DNA of 64,000 nucleotides from Elusimicrobiota bacterium. GTDB taxonomy: Bacteria > Elusimicrobiota > UBA5214 > JBBAAG01. Made by a program: the position numbers and the translations under genes. Below are positions 17,661-27,297 of the stretch, piece by piece (positions within the stretch are counted from its first letter, which is position 1; each line of letters begins with the position of its first letter). The notes under the pieces are model-generated. The model worked only from the letters and a program-made list of their open reading frames with translations. It made no database searches and was not told the DNA's origin. The stretch is taken from NCBI GenBank assembly GCA_041658405.1, contig JBBAAG010000002.1:65876-129875 (forward strand). Reading direction: 5' to 3'.

Positions 17661-19298
17661 ATGAATAGAAAAAAAATCAAAGCTGTTTTGGTAACATTAT
17701 TGTTGTTTGTTATCACAACACTGTCATTTCACAAAATATACTCTGCAGTTGCAACCGGGATGAACTACCAGGGCCGGTATAAAGAAGCAGGGTCGTATAT
17801 AACAGGGACACGTGCATTCCGGTTCCGTATCACAGATGAAGCCGGGACGGTTAAGTGGACCAGTAAAATTGTTGACCTATCGCTTGACCGCGGGATGTTT
17901 AACTATGTCCTCCATTGTTCCACAGCAGTAGTATGGGAATCCGTAACGCCGTATGTAGAAGTTTTGGTAGGCCCTGCGGGATCAACACTTGACGCAGAGC
18001 TCACAGTTCTGACACCCCGGGAGAAACTGCAGGCAGGTGCGTATGCGTATTACATATCCTCCACCACATATTCTCAACGTATTGCCGCGGGTACCGGCGG
18101 CGGGGCGGCTGATAAGGCTGCAAAGTTTACCGCAGCATTGACATTAGGCGATTCAATAATACAGGATAACGGGACAAACGCAGGAATAAGTGTCGCTCCT
18201 GATTCACGGTTCAAACTTCAGGTGGACGGTTCTAATATCCGTGTGAAAGATCAGGTATATATCGGTAGTGAAGGAACTATGCTTAACGGTACAAACCAGG
18301 GCGGGTCAATCGAGCTTGGCCCCACAACAGGTTCCGGGCAGACGCCCTACATAGATTTTCATTACGGTAAAGATTCGTTTGAAAATTACAATGTTCGGGT
18401 AATAAACGACGCAGATGGGCAGTTGACTTTTACAGGTGATGTATATACCACCGGTAAGTTCGGGATGGCATTAACCACTCCGTCAGACGCTCTTGACCTT
18501 GGAAGTAATTATCTGCGGTTAGGGACGGCTAGTGATTACCAGCGCTTGTCAGGTAATACCTACGGCGTTTCTGTCATTGACGACGATGTAGCAGACGGTG
18601 TATTACGCCTGGGCGAAGTCTGGGGTGCTATGGGATTATTTTCCGGTGATAGCGGGGCGTATGATTTAAACCTTTGTGCGCCGTCAGGGAAAGCTGTGGC
18701 TATAGGAGCTAATAACACGAGCCCGCTTACCTCCCCGGGATTGTACGTAGCAAGTGATAACAAAGTCGGGATTGGTACAACCGACCCCGGGACGTATAAA
18801 GTTAAAGTTTCGGGTACTGCAAACTTTTCGTCTACTCTTACCGTCGGGACATCAGTCACCGCTGCGGGGTATGTTAAAAGTTTGTCGGAAGGCGTGTATT
18901 CCTATTATGAAACAGGAACCAGTGATGTGTGGAATAATACTGTTGGCAATACAATGCTGTTCAGGTACGAGGCATGGAATCTAGGCGGGTGGAATGATGC
19001 TAATACTGAATATAGTGCACCTGTGGCGGGGTACTACCTTTTTGCGTCGCTGGTTACTACTACTCCAACGGAAGATATGCGGTTTATCTGTGATGTATAT
19101 GTCAATGGCACAGCTACCTGGCGTGATTCCCCGCATTCTAGTATATACGTTCTTAACGCAGCACAGACTGGAGTTTTACACCTGAATGCCAATGACCACG
19201 TGATAATAACTGTTGATGATGAAGATGGTGGGGCGAATTATTCCACTATAGCGGATTATGCTACATTTATGACACTGTTTTTGTTGAAGGCGGATTGA
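17661..19298 (+). CDS. Secreted NYQGRY-domain fibre protein with TPYIDFHYG module and C1q-like C-terminus (triplet B, first)
   Basis: A signal peptide (KAVLVTLLLFVITTLSFHKIYS) precedes MNYQGRYKEAGSYITG and the LTPREKLQAGAYAYY end of the first domain (about 33-140). A central module (about 210-260) holds GGSIELGP, TPYIDFHYG and YNVRVINDADGQL, a pattern known from phage and bacterial tail fibres. VGIGTTDPGTYKVKVSG marks the shaft end. The last ~125 residues (YSAPVAGYYLFAS, VYVNGT, VLHLNANDHVIITV, FMTLFLLKAD) follow the strand order of C1q/TNF jelly-roll domains, which trimerise. Function as a surface fibre is inferred. The start is well set by GAGGG. Confidence 0.8.
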   Translation: MNRKKIKAVLVTLLLFVITTLSFHKIYSAVATGMNYQGRYKEAGSYITGTRAFRFRITDEAGTVKWTSKIVDLSLDRGMFNYVLHCSTAVVWESVTPYVEVLVGPAGSTLDAELTVLTPREKLQAGAYAYYISSTTYSQRIAAGTGGGAADKAAKFTAALTLGDSIIQDNGTNAGISVAPDSRFKLQVDGSNIRVKDQVYIGSEGTMLNGTNQGGSIELGPTTGSGQTPYIDFHYGKDSFENYNVRVINDADGQLTFTGDVYTTGKFGMALTTPSDALDLGSNYLRLGTASDYQRLSGNTYGVSVIDDDVADGVLRLGEVWGAMGLFSGDSGAYDLNLCAPSGKAVAIGANNTSPLTSPGLYVASDNKVGIGTTDPGTYKVKVSGTANFSSTLTVGTSVTAAGYVKSLSEGVYSYYETGTSDVWNNTVGNTMLFRYEAWNLGGWNDANTEYSAPVAGYYLFASLVTTTPTEDMRFICDVYVNGTATWRDSPHSSIYVLNAAQTGVLHLNANDHVIITVDDEDGGANYSTIADYATFMTLFLLKAD

Positions 19299-19306
19299 AG
19301 GAATAT

Positions 19307-20974
19307 ATGGGTATGAACAGCAATTATTACAGGTTCACAGTTTTTTGTACTGTATTTATGGTACTATCTCCATTGATATTCCTTCCGCCAGTGCTTAATT
19401 CCGAAGTTCCATCAGGGATTAACTACCAGGGGCGGTACAAAGAAGCTGGGGCGTATATTTCCGGAGTGAGAGTTTTCAGGTTCAAGATCACGAACAGCGG
19501 CGGGGGGACTGTATATTACGATTCTGGTGAAGTGTCATTGGAAGTTGAGAGCGGTTTATTCCGGTACGTTTTATACTGCGGCCCAAGCGTGGACTGGTGG
19601 GATGCTGCGATTGAACCGTATATAGAAGTTTATGTTGGCGTAAGCGCAGCTGATGTTCAGCTATATACCCGTGAACGTATACTTTCCCGAGCGTACGCGT
19701 TCTACGCAACCTCTGCGACATATGCGAATACTACAGGTGACGGAAATAGCCCGTACCTCGTGAGATGGAGCGCTGCGAATACTGTCGGGCAGTCAACTGT
19801 CATTTCTGACAATGGTACAAATATTGGGATTAGTTCCACCACACCGGATGCAAAACTTGAGATAAACGGTAGCGCGCGATTGGGCAGTTACGCCGTGTTT
19901 TTTGGTACCGCTGATGCGCAGTATAAAATTGACCAGGGCGGCGCGCTTGAGCTTGGCCCGAGTACGGCAACTTATGCGATACCGTATATTGATTTCCATT
20001 ACGGTACCGGTTCAAGTCAGGATTATAATATCCGTATGATAAACGACAGAAACGGTGCGTTGTCCATATATTCCGCATTATCTACCGGCCCGACGGTATA
20101 TTTCAGCGGGAATATTCAGTTAGGCGACACTGCGCCGGGTGATAAAGTCGACCTTGGCTCAAACTACGCGCGGTTTTACGACGCGTACCGTGTCTTTTAT
20201 AACCGCGTAACATCCGGTGCGTCGGGGATTCATATATACGCAACTACTGACTTGGCAACCTACGGGCCGTTACGTGCAGGGGTTGTGTACAGCGGGTTGG
20301 GTTTATATTCCGGTGACAGTACAGCGTATAATCTGCATTTAGTGGGCGGTGCGGGGTATGGCACGTTGTTGCAGGGAGGGAATATCAATCCGGCAACTTC
20401 CATCGGGATTTATGTTAATTCATCACAGAATGTTGGGATCGGGACAAGTGCACCGGCCTATAAACTTGACGTCAACGGCGCTGCGGAAGTTACCACGTTT
20501 TTTGAAGGAGCGGGAAATATTACTTCTTCAGCTCATGTCAAAGGTAAATGGTCTGCTTTCCGGGCGTATAAAACAGGATCGCAGCTGAATTTAGTAACCG
20601 GCGGCGGCGGGGCGGTGGTGTGTGATTATGCAGAGTCGTTTGATGTCAACGGCGATTTTGACCCGACAACAGATACATATGTCGCGCCGGTAGCGGGATA
20701 TTATTTCTTTGCTGCGTTTCAACAATTCGCGGAAGTAGTGGATGAGAAACCGTATGGGTTAAAATTAACCGCTGGGGGTGTGGATGTAGCACGGAATTAT
20801 TCGTATTCTGCGGAAGCTACCGGTGTAACTTGCCGGTTAGCTACGATCGTTCATCTTGACTCCGGTGACGGTGTGCAGGTGAAAGCATGGCAGGAATCGG
20901 GAGTGAATACAGTTGATTTGTACTCGTCAGCAATGGACGGCGGGTTCTCCGGATTTTTAATCAGGGCGGATTAA
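19307..20974 (+). CDS. Secreted NYQGRY-domain fibre protein with TPYIDFHYG module and C1q-like C-terminus (triplet B, second)
   Basis: Paralogue of its upstream neighbour: signal peptide (VFCTVFMVLSPLIFLPP), INYQGRYKEAGAYISG, IPYIDFHYGTGSSQDYNIRMIND, VGIGTSAPAYKLDVNG, then a C1q-like end (TYVAPVAGYYFFAAFQQF, TIVHLDSGDGVQVKAW, GFSGFLIRAD). Reading is open back to a TTG at 19295 that overlaps the previous stop. ATG 19307 and 19313 are also possible; an AAGGAA at 19298-19303 fits 19313 best by spacing. It probably belongs to one transcript with its neighbours, since only five bases separate its TAA from the next ATG. Confidence 0.8.
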   Translation: MGMNSNYYRFTVFCTVFMVLSPLIFLPPVLNSEVPSGINYQGRYKEAGAYISGVRVFRFKITNSGGGTVYYDSGEVSLEVESGLFRYVLYCGPSVDWWDAAIEPYIEVYVGVSAADVQLYTRERILSRAYAFYATSATYANTTGDGNSPYLVRWSAANTVGQSTVISDNGTNIGISSTTPDAKLEINGSARLGSYAVFFGTADAQYKIDQGGALELGPSTATYAIPYIDFHYGTGSSQDYNIRMINDRNGALSIYSALSTGPTVYFSGNIQLGDTAPGDKVDLGSNYARFYDAYRVFYNRVTSGASGIHIYATTDLATYGPLRAGVVYSGLGLYSGDSTAYNLHLVGGAGYGTLLQGGNINPATSIGIYVNSSQNVGIGTSAPAYKLDVNGAAEVTTFFEGAGNITSSAHVKGKWSAFRAYKTGSQLNLVTGGGGAVVCDYAESFDVNGDFDPTTDTYVAPVAGYYFFAAFQQFAEVVDEKPYGLKLTAGGVDVARNYSYSAEATGVTCRLATIVHLDSGDGVQVKAWQESGVNTVDLYSSAMDGGFSGFLIRAD

Positions 20975-20978
20975 CAAA

Positions 20979-22604
20979 ATGAAAATTAATAAAAATATGT
21001 TCATATTCGCGGTTATGCTCATACTGTTGTTGTGTGAAACAACTAACAGTGCTGTGCCGTTACAGTTGAACTACCAGGGGCGTTACCGCGAAAACGGTGT
21101 GTTTATCACCAGTACGAGGAAAATGGTGTTCAAACTTACCAACAACGACGGTGCGACGGTTTATTGGAACTCGGGTGTGGTGAGCGTTAGTGTAGAGAAA
21201 GGGTTATTTAGTTACCAGCTGGATTGCTCAAATGTAGCGTGGTCAGATAATTCTGTTATGCCATTCCTGGAAATTTATGTCGGCCCGGCAAGTGCTACGA
21301 CGGAAGGGCAATGTACGGTACTTTCCCCGCGGGAACAGATTATGTCAGATGCGTATACGTTTTATGCGGCTTCCGCAGCGTATTCATCGAAAACAGGTGT
21401 TGGGACAACAGGTTATATCGCGCGGTTTACGTCACAGAATACGTTGGGTAATTCTATAATCTATGACGACGGTACAAACGCGGGGATAGGTACAACAACA
21501 CCGGCGTATAAACTAGACGTTGCTGGGACAAACAGTACGGTTCGCGCAAATTATGGGATTAACTTCGGTACCCAGGGCGCTGTGCTTGATGGGCGGAACC
21601 AGCTTGGCAGTATCGAACTTGGCCCTGCACAAGCAGCTAATAATACGCCGTTTATTGATTTTCATTATGGCCTGGCATCATCACAGGATTATAATGTACG
21701 CATAATTAATGATGCGTCTAACAGGTTGTCACTCACAGCGGGGACAGTAAAGTTTTCGGGTAATGTAGTGTTCAGTACGAATACGGCTAATGATAAACTT
21801 GATATGGCGGATAAAGCGATTAGGTTTACATCCACAAATTATTCACGCCTGTACGGCGGGCAGTACGGGTTACGTGTTTCTAACAGTTACAACGCTACAG
21901 GTTCCCTGCGGTTGGGGGAAGCATGGGCAAACATCGGTGCGCTTGCTGTTGGGGATGATTTATACCTCTTCGGCGGGACCGGGAAAGGCGTGGGTGTTAC
22001 CGCTGGGGCGGTAGATCCTTATGCGGAAGACCGCGGGGTGTATGTCAATTCGTCAAACGATACCGGTATTGGTACAACAAATCCGGGGGCAAATCAGTTG
22101 AAAGTTAAAGGTTCGTTATACGCTACGGGTAATGTTACTGTAACAAGCGATATCACAGCTAGTGATTATGTGCGTGGCACGGCGATTGGATGCCGTGTTA
22201 CGCGTTCCGCTGTACAAAGTATGACACAAACAACAGGTAACTGGAGAACAATCGCGTTTGACAGCGAAATCTGGGATCCTGCCGGTAACTTTTCAAATCC
22301 CTCATTTCGTGCGCCGGTAGCGGGATGGTATCTTATGAGCCTTCAGGTTCAATTTGTTTATACTACGGCGAATACAGGATATGGCTCGATTCTTAAGAAA
22401 AATGATAACGCTTGGATTTGCTACGGATTTGGCAATACTGCTGATTCTTCAGGTAATGTAAATACAACAAGTACAAAAATTGTGAAACTTGCTGCAAATG
22501 ATGTGGTTGAAGCACTTGGAATTTTTTATGAAGGAAAACAGCCGGAGGTTGTTGCAGGTGAGCTTAGTTCATGTATGAGCATCTTCTTGTTAAAAGCTGA
22601 GTGA
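20979..22604 (+). CDS. Secreted NYQGRY-domain fibre protein with TPYIDFHYG-like module and C1q-like C-terminus (triplet B, third)
   Basis: Third member of triplet B, 541 residues. The signal peptide is MFIFAVMLILLLCETTNS. The first domain has LNYQGRYRENGVFITS and LSPREQIMSDAYTFYAAS. The fibre module reads GSIELGP, TPFIDFHYGLASSQDYNVRIIND. The shaft has AGIGTTTPAYKLDVAG and TGIGTTNPG. The C1q-like end has FRAPVAGWYLMSLQV, KIVKLAANDVVEAL and SCMSIFLLKAE. The ATG is four bases after the preceding stop, and the next gene starts three bases after this one ends, so the whole run to 27183 may be co-transcribed. Confidence 0.8.
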   Translation: MKINKNMFIFAVMLILLLCETTNSAVPLQLNYQGRYRENGVFITSTRKMVFKLTNNDGATVYWNSGVVSVSVEKGLFSYQLDCSNVAWSDNSVMPFLEIYVGPASATTEGQCTVLSPREQIMSDAYTFYAASAAYSSKTGVGTTGYIARFTSQNTLGNSIIYDDGTNAGIGTTTPAYKLDVAGTNSTVRANYGINFGTQGAVLDGRNQLGSIELGPAQAANNTPFIDFHYGLASSQDYNVRIINDASNRLSLTAGTVKFSGNVVFSTNTANDKLDMADKAIRFTSTNYSRLYGGQYGLRVSNSYNATGSLRLGEAWANIGALAVGDDLYLFGGTGKGVGVTAGAVDPYAEDRGVYVNSSNDTGIGTTNPGANQLKVKGSLYATGNVTVTSDITASDYVRGTAIGCRVTRSAVQSMTQTTGNWRTIAFDSEIWDPAGNFSNPSFRAPVAGWYLMSLQVQFVYTTANTGYGSILKKNDNAWICYGFGNTADSSGNVNTTSTKIVKLAANDVVEALGIFYEGKQPEVVAGELSSCMSIFLLKAE

Positions 22605-22607
22605 CGG

Positions 22608-24743
22608 ATGAAATTCAGCCGTAAAAGTATTTACACCGCGTCTTTCATAACTACAGCAATCCTTGTTTTTCTTTCAGGAATTAATACTTCCATTCCATCC
22701 GCGGTATTGACACAAATAAAGCTTGGCGGATATATCGCCAAAACTCTTACCGTCCCTAAAACCCATGTATTTGAATATACATCTTCGATGTTTATGAACG
22801 TAAATTCGGAATGGTTATACGACGTGATGCTGTATATTACCTACTTGATTTCAGGATTCGCAGGGGTACAGGCAGTATCTGCCGGGATAACGGCTTTAGC
22901 GTTGATAATATTCGGGGTTATAGCGTTATTATATAATCCCGGTAAAATTACGTACCTCCTGTTTTTGATGACAGCGGTATCCGTGATGCTTAACGTATCA
23001 CCGCATTCGGTGGCGGTAAGCGTTTTGTTTACCGGCGTGTTTATATTGTTGATTGAACTCTTCCGCCGGGGTAAGCTCAATGGTACGGCCTTTATCGCGG
23101 TAGTGGCAATTATGCAGGTTATATGGACAAACTCGCACAACTTCTTTTTGATAGGCCCTGCGGTATTGCTTATATACCTGGTTGATAGTATAGTTCTGAA
23201 ACTTACTTCACCGCGGGATAATCCTAATAAGCAAGAGATGTATATTGCCATAGCGTTGGCTGCGTCTCTTATTGCAACAATAGTGAACCCGTACGGCTGG
23301 AAAATTTATCTCGGTGTCCTTGACTATTTCTGGGTTCTTATCCCCGGGGAGAACATTATTCGTGCGAATGTCAGTTCGTATTACCCTGTTTTCTATACAG
23401 ATTTTAAGCAGTTTTTTTCATATAAAGTTTATATCGCGCTATTGTTTGTATGTTTAATGTCTTTTATAACACATATGCGTGTGAAAGTGCTCATGGTATT
23501 ACTGTTTATTTTAAACCTATTTTTAGCGTTTAACACGGTAATATCCCTGATACTGTCATCATGTATTATGTTGATCGTTACATCTCATAACTTTTCCTCT
23601 TCACCGCTGACAGTTCCGTCCAGGGTGAAGGATTTTTTTGTGTCAACAAAAGTGTTTTATATCTCCGGGGTAATACTGTTATCATGTACTGCTATTTTCA
23701 TTGTTATGGTTGTTACCGGTAAAATTTATAGTATTAACCGCCTGGATTATGGGTTTGGGTTTAGTACAGCATTTGGGGAAACCTATAATAAACTTGGGGA
23801 TTACCTGAAAACAATTGAAGGTAACCGCGTGATTTTTAATACGCATACCCTAGGTGACGGCATTGCGTGGGAACTGTTCCCTAAAACTAAGGTATTTCTC
23901 ACTTCAAAAATAGTGGCACACCAGTTTGGTGTTTTTAAGCAATACAACGATGTATTGACAATCCCCGCGGGATTTGACGCGCTGGTGAAGCAGTATAATA
24001 TTGGTTACGCAGTGCTTGATATATCTTCGCAAATATCCGCACCGCTTACGGACTACTTGTACCACCATACGGGATGGAAACTGGCTTTTGTTGACAATAC
24101 CGCTGTGGTGTTTAAACTTAAGGATAGAGAAAAAATATTTATTGGGAAGAAACAGGTGGATGAAAATTATCAGTTATTATCCGCAAAAAAACGTGAGCTT
24201 CTGCAAAATCCGGCGGAGAACGTTCTTTCTTTGAAAAAACAGTATGCAAGTTTTGCATTCCTGTGTTACTGGACAAAGAATTATCGTGATACTATCGATG
24301 TTTTAAGTTTTATGTCTTCTCTTTACCCTGCCTCTGCGGACTACCTCAGCGATATTGGTTTTACATACCTGGTGTTAAGCGATTTTAAAACAGGTATGGG
24401 TTATTTACAGAAAGCGTTGGAAGCTGATCCGAAGTACGGCAATACTTACTGGCGGTTCGGAAGTTTTTATCAGCAGAATAACGATAATTTCCGTGCGGAA
24501 GCGTACTACAAACGCGCGGTGAAGTACGCACCGGGTTTAGCTCCGGTATGGGTTAGCCTTGGGGAGTTATATTTATCAAACGGTGATTTAAAACAGGCGT
24601 TGAGGGTGTATACCAAACTTTCCCGTATGTACCCGTACTCACAGGATATATGGCAGTACCTCGGTGCAGTGTATACCCGCGCAGGGGATAATACCTCCGC
24701 GGAAAAGTGTTTTACAAAAGCGCGGAAGCTGGCATCATGGTGA
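22608..24743 (+). CDS. 'WWHL'-family polytopic membrane protein lacking the WWHL motif, with TPRs
   Basis: Same overall plan as the protein at 6996-8936: about eleven helices to residue ~375, with VNSEWLYDVMLYI, WTNSHNFFLIG and NPYGWKIY in the family order, then an extracytoplasmic part and about four TPRs (about 560-705). The acidic D-x-D-x-WWHL motif of the first loop is replaced by a stretch around LTQIKLGGYIA. The later GGYL.W....VFIDGR motif appears as GDGIAWELFPKTKVFLTSK, without DGR. It may be a non-catalytic family member, a scaffold, or act on another substrate. It is joined to the next gene by a four-base gap. Confidence 0.7.
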   Translation: MKFSRKSIYTASFITTAILVFLSGINTSIPSAVLTQIKLGGYIAKTLTVPKTHVFEYTSSMFMNVNSEWLYDVMLYITYLISGFAGVQAVSAGITALALIIFGVIALLYNPGKITYLLFLMTAVSVMLNVSPHSVAVSVLFTGVFILLIELFRRGKLNGTAFIAVVAIMQVIWTNSHNFFLIGPAVLLIYLVDSIVLKLTSPRDNPNKQEMYIAIALAASLIATIVNPYGWKIYLGVLDYFWVLIPGENIIRANVSSYYPVFYTDFKQFFSYKVYIALLFVCLMSFITHMRVKVLMVLLFILNLFLAFNTVISLILSSCIMLIVTSHNFSSSPLTVPSRVKDFFVSTKVFYISGVILLSCTAIFIVMVVTGKIYSINRLDYGFGFSTAFGETYNKLGDYLKTIEGNRVIFNTHTLGDGIAWELFPKTKVFLTSKIVAHQFGVFKQYNDVLTIPAGFDALVKQYNIGYAVLDISSQISAPLTDYLYHHTGWKLAFVDNTAVVFKLKDREKIFIGKKQVDENYQLLSAKKRELLQNPAENVLSLKKQYASFAFLCYWTKNYRDTIDVLSFMSSLYPASADYLSDIGFTYLVLSDFKTGMGYLQKALEADPKYGNTYWRFGSFYQQNNDNFRAEAYYKRAVKYAPGLAPVWVSLGELYLSNGDLKQALRVYTKLSRMYPYSQDIWQYLGAVYTRAGDNTSAEKCFTKARKLASW

Positions 24744-24747
24744 AAGT

Positions 24748-27183
24748 ATGTTGAAAATTATCAGCAACAAAAAACATTTGGCGCTCCTGATTTTAGCAGT
24801 TGCGGTAACCGCCGCGGCATACTTCCCGTCGTTGTTCAACGGGTTTACGAACTGGGATGACGGCGTGTTATTGACCGAAAATTCGGTAGTAAAAGTTGTT
24901 AATGCAAGGAATATCGCAAAAATATTTACAGGGTTCATAAACAATGAGTACCGGCCGTTATTATACCTATCCTTTATGGTGGAACACGCGGTGGTGAAAC
25001 TTACGCCGTTTGTGTACCACCTCAATAGTTTGTTGTTGCACCTGCTTAACTGCGGGCTCGCGTTTTTGTTTATCTACATACTTACCGGAAAGAACGCGGT
25101 AGCTGCATTTATTGCAGCAACATTTTTTGGCGTGCATCCGGTTCAGGTACAGGCCGTAGCATGGGTTGCCGGGAGGGATGACGTGCTGTACTGCGTGACA
25201 TACCTGTTATCATTGATAATGTATCTTAAATACATTGAAAACCCCAGCCAGGGGAAGTACTATACGTATTCAATAATTTGTTTTTATATATCTATCATGT
25301 CGAAAACATCAGCGGTGACTTTACCGCTCATCCTTTTCCTGATTGACTACTGGTATGGCAAAAAAATTGATAAATCCAACATCCTTGAAAAGCTGCCTTA
25401 TTTTGCAGGGGTACTGTTTTTCGGTGTAATGGCTGCGCTTGCGCAGTTGACTAATGAAGTGCCACGGACAAAACTTATGCGTTATAACTTCAGTGATAAT
25501 GTTCTTGGCACGTTCGACGATTTTGTGTTTTATTTCAATAAAATGTTTTATCCCAACGACCTTTCCTGTTTTTACGCTGAATTCCGGCTGGAGAAAGAAA
25601 AGTATATTTCCGTATTTTTGGTATTAGTTACCTTGCTTATCGTCGGTGCAACGAAGAAGGTTACAAAAAAAATTGTGTTCGGCAGTTTGTTTTTTTTGAT
25701 CACCCTCGCGCCGGTATTAAAGATGACTACAGGCCGGCCGACATCTGACCACCGGCTATACCTTTCCCTGCTCGGTGTAACTTATTTACTGGGCGAACTG
25801 TTCTCGTGGCTGTACTACGCCTTACACGCAAATGAAAAGGTTTATGAAAATATTAAGAAAGGTTTGGTGATAACTATAGCCGCATGCATTACATTAACCC
25901 TGGGGTATCTCACATGGGAACGCACAAAAGTGTGGAAGGATAGTATTGTCCTATGGACGGATGCTATCAACAAGAACCCGTTTCTGTTCTTGGCATACAG
26001 CAACCGTTCACATGCGTATATGGAATTAGGGCAGTATGATAAAGCGATTGAGGATTGTAACAAAATTATTGAAATGCGGATAGGTTATGCGGATGCTGTC
26101 CGCCAGATAGGGGATGTGTATTCTAAACTCAAAAAGTATGATAAAGCCGAGGAGTATTATGCAAAACTTGAAAAAGTTCCACAGGATAAACACCGGGGTT
26201 ACGTTTCGCTTGGCGACCTTAATCGTGCAAAGAATCAAACTGGGAAGGCGCTTGAGTATTATTCCAAAGCAGTAGATGCACAAACTTCTGCGTTGGCGGA
26301 GGGTAATAAGGAGGATACCAGCCCTGCCGAAGCGGCATATGCTTACAATAACCGCGGGACGGTGTACTACGAACTTGGGGATTACAACCGCGCGGTGGAA
26401 GATTTTACAAGTGCCATAACGCTAAACAGCAGGTATTATGAAGCTTATACCAACCGCGGGATGGTATACGCGAAATTAGGGAAGGCCGCTGAGGCTATGA
26501 ATGATTACCATAGAAGTGTTAAGCTGAATCCTTACAATGAGACTGCGTATTATAACCGCGGGAACCTTTTTCTCGAGCAAAAGAAATTGGAGGATGCTAT
26601 CCGTGATTATACTACTGCTATAAAGTATAACGGTACGTTGTATGAAGCACGGCTTAACCGCGGTGATGCGTATGCAGATACAGGGGATTATATTAAAGCC
26701 GTTAAAGACTATACTTTTGTTATACAATCATCTGAGACAGCGAATGCGTATAATCACCGCGGGATCGCGTATTCCGTTGAGAAAGAGTATGAAAAAGCAC
26801 TTAAGGATTTTGATAAAGCTACAAAACTGGATCCCGGGTACGCAGATGCGTATTATAACCGCGGGTTGATGTATTATGAAACCGCAAAATATGAAAATGC
26901 GATTAAGGATTTCACAATTGCTATAAAATTTAAACCAGGGATGTCGGTAGCTTATAAAAACCGCGGGAATTGCTATTTCAAAATCGGACACTATAGTTCC
27001 GCGATAACGGAGTATACTAAGGCAATACAACTTACCCCTGAGGATTTGAGTGCCAACAATAACCGCTTATCCGCGTATATACAGTTACGCGACTACAAAA
27101 GAGCAAAGGAAGATTTGAGGTTTTTAAAATCCAGAAATTATCCGGTTTCTCCAGAAATTGTTGAATTCCTGAAGAAATACTAA
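24748..27183 (+). CDS. TMTC-like GT-C membrane protein (putative protein O-mannosyltransferase) with about eleven TPRs
   Basis: The first loop has FTNWDDGVLL (Asp37-Asp38), followed by EYRPLLYLSF, YHLNSLLLHLLN and HPVQVQAVAWVAGRDDVLY. This is the signature set of bacterial TPR proteins related to eukaryotic TMTC1-4, which O-mannosylate cadherin-type beta domains. About ten helices end near residue 395, with ERTKVWKDS at the membrane-to-TPR junction. TPRs then run from ~410 to ~800 with many NRG.aY.......A..D... units. A dolichol- or undecaprenol-linked sugar as donor is inferred from the family. I start it at ATG 24748, four bases after the upstream stop; the open frame reaches back to 24664 but overlaps the previous gene. 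The closest relative is at 42465-44756. Confidence 0.8.
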   Translation: MLKIISNKKHLALLILAVAVTAAAYFPSLFNGFTNWDDGVLLTENSVVKVVNARNIAKIFTGFINNEYRPLLYLSFMVEHAVVKLTPFVYHLNSLLLHLLNCGLAFLFIYILTGKNAVAAFIAATFFGVHPVQVQAVAWVAGRDDVLYCVTYLLSLIMYLKYIENPSQGKYYTYSIICFYISIMSKTSAVTLPLILFLIDYWYGKKIDKSNILEKLPYFAGVLFFGVMAALAQLTNEVPRTKLMRYNFSDNVLGTFDDFVFYFNKMFYPNDLSCFYAEFRLEKEKYISVFLVLVTLLIVGATKKVTKKIVFGSLFFLITLAPVLKMTTGRPTSDHRLYLSLLGVTYLLGELFSWLYYALHANEKVYENIKKGLVITIAACITLTLGYLTWERTKVWKDSIVLWTDAINKNPFLFLAYSNRSHAYMELGQYDKAIEDCNKIIEMRIGYADAVRQIGDVYSKLKKYDKAEEYYAKLEKVPQDKHRGYVSLGDLNRAKNQTGKALEYYSKAVDAQTSALAEGNKEDTSPAEAAYAYNNRGTVYYELGDYNRAVEDFTSAITLNSRYYEAYTNRGMVYAKLGKAAEAMNDYHRSVKLNPYNETAYYNRGNLFLEQKKLEDAIRDYTTAIKYNGTLYEARLNRGDAYADTGDYIKAVKDYTFVIQSSETANAYNHRGIAYSVEKEYEKALKDFDKATKLDPGYADAYYNRGLMYYETAKYENAIKDFTIAIKFKPGMSVAYKNRGNCYFKIGHYSSAITEYTKAIQLTPEDLSANNNRLSAYIQLRDYKRAKEDLRFLKSRNYPVSPEIVEFLKKY

Positions 27184-27206
27184 TTAAAATTAGCAGATTA
27201 AAACAG

Positions 27207-27235
27207 TTGACAATCACTTCATTTATCACTATACT
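27207..27235 (+). promoter_or_regulatory. Near-consensus sigma-70 promoter before fibre triplet C
   Basis: TTGACA (27207-27212), a 17-bp spacer and TATACT (27230-27235). The spacer differs from the triplet B promoter at only two of 17 bases, and the likeness continues past the -10 into the leader (TTTAATA then AAGTTTAG on both sides). An AAAGGG at 27285-27290 is the ribosome site, seven bases before ATG 27298. Confidence 0.75.
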
Positions 27236-27297
27236 TTTAATATAAAGTTTAGAGTTGATGCTTTAAAGCATACTATTTAACATTAAAGGGCTACTTG

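Noticed and set aside
9000..22604. Possible prophage, because of tail-collar and TPYIDFHYG modules
   Set aside because: No capsid, portal, terminase, baseplate, integrase or lysis gene is present. The proteins have signal peptides, which phage tail fibres normally lack.
17568..27235. The repeated TTGACA-containing element as a CRISPR or mobile-element end
   Set aside because: Only two close copies occur, each in promoter position with correct 17-bp spacing, with no spacers, inverted repeats or transposase.
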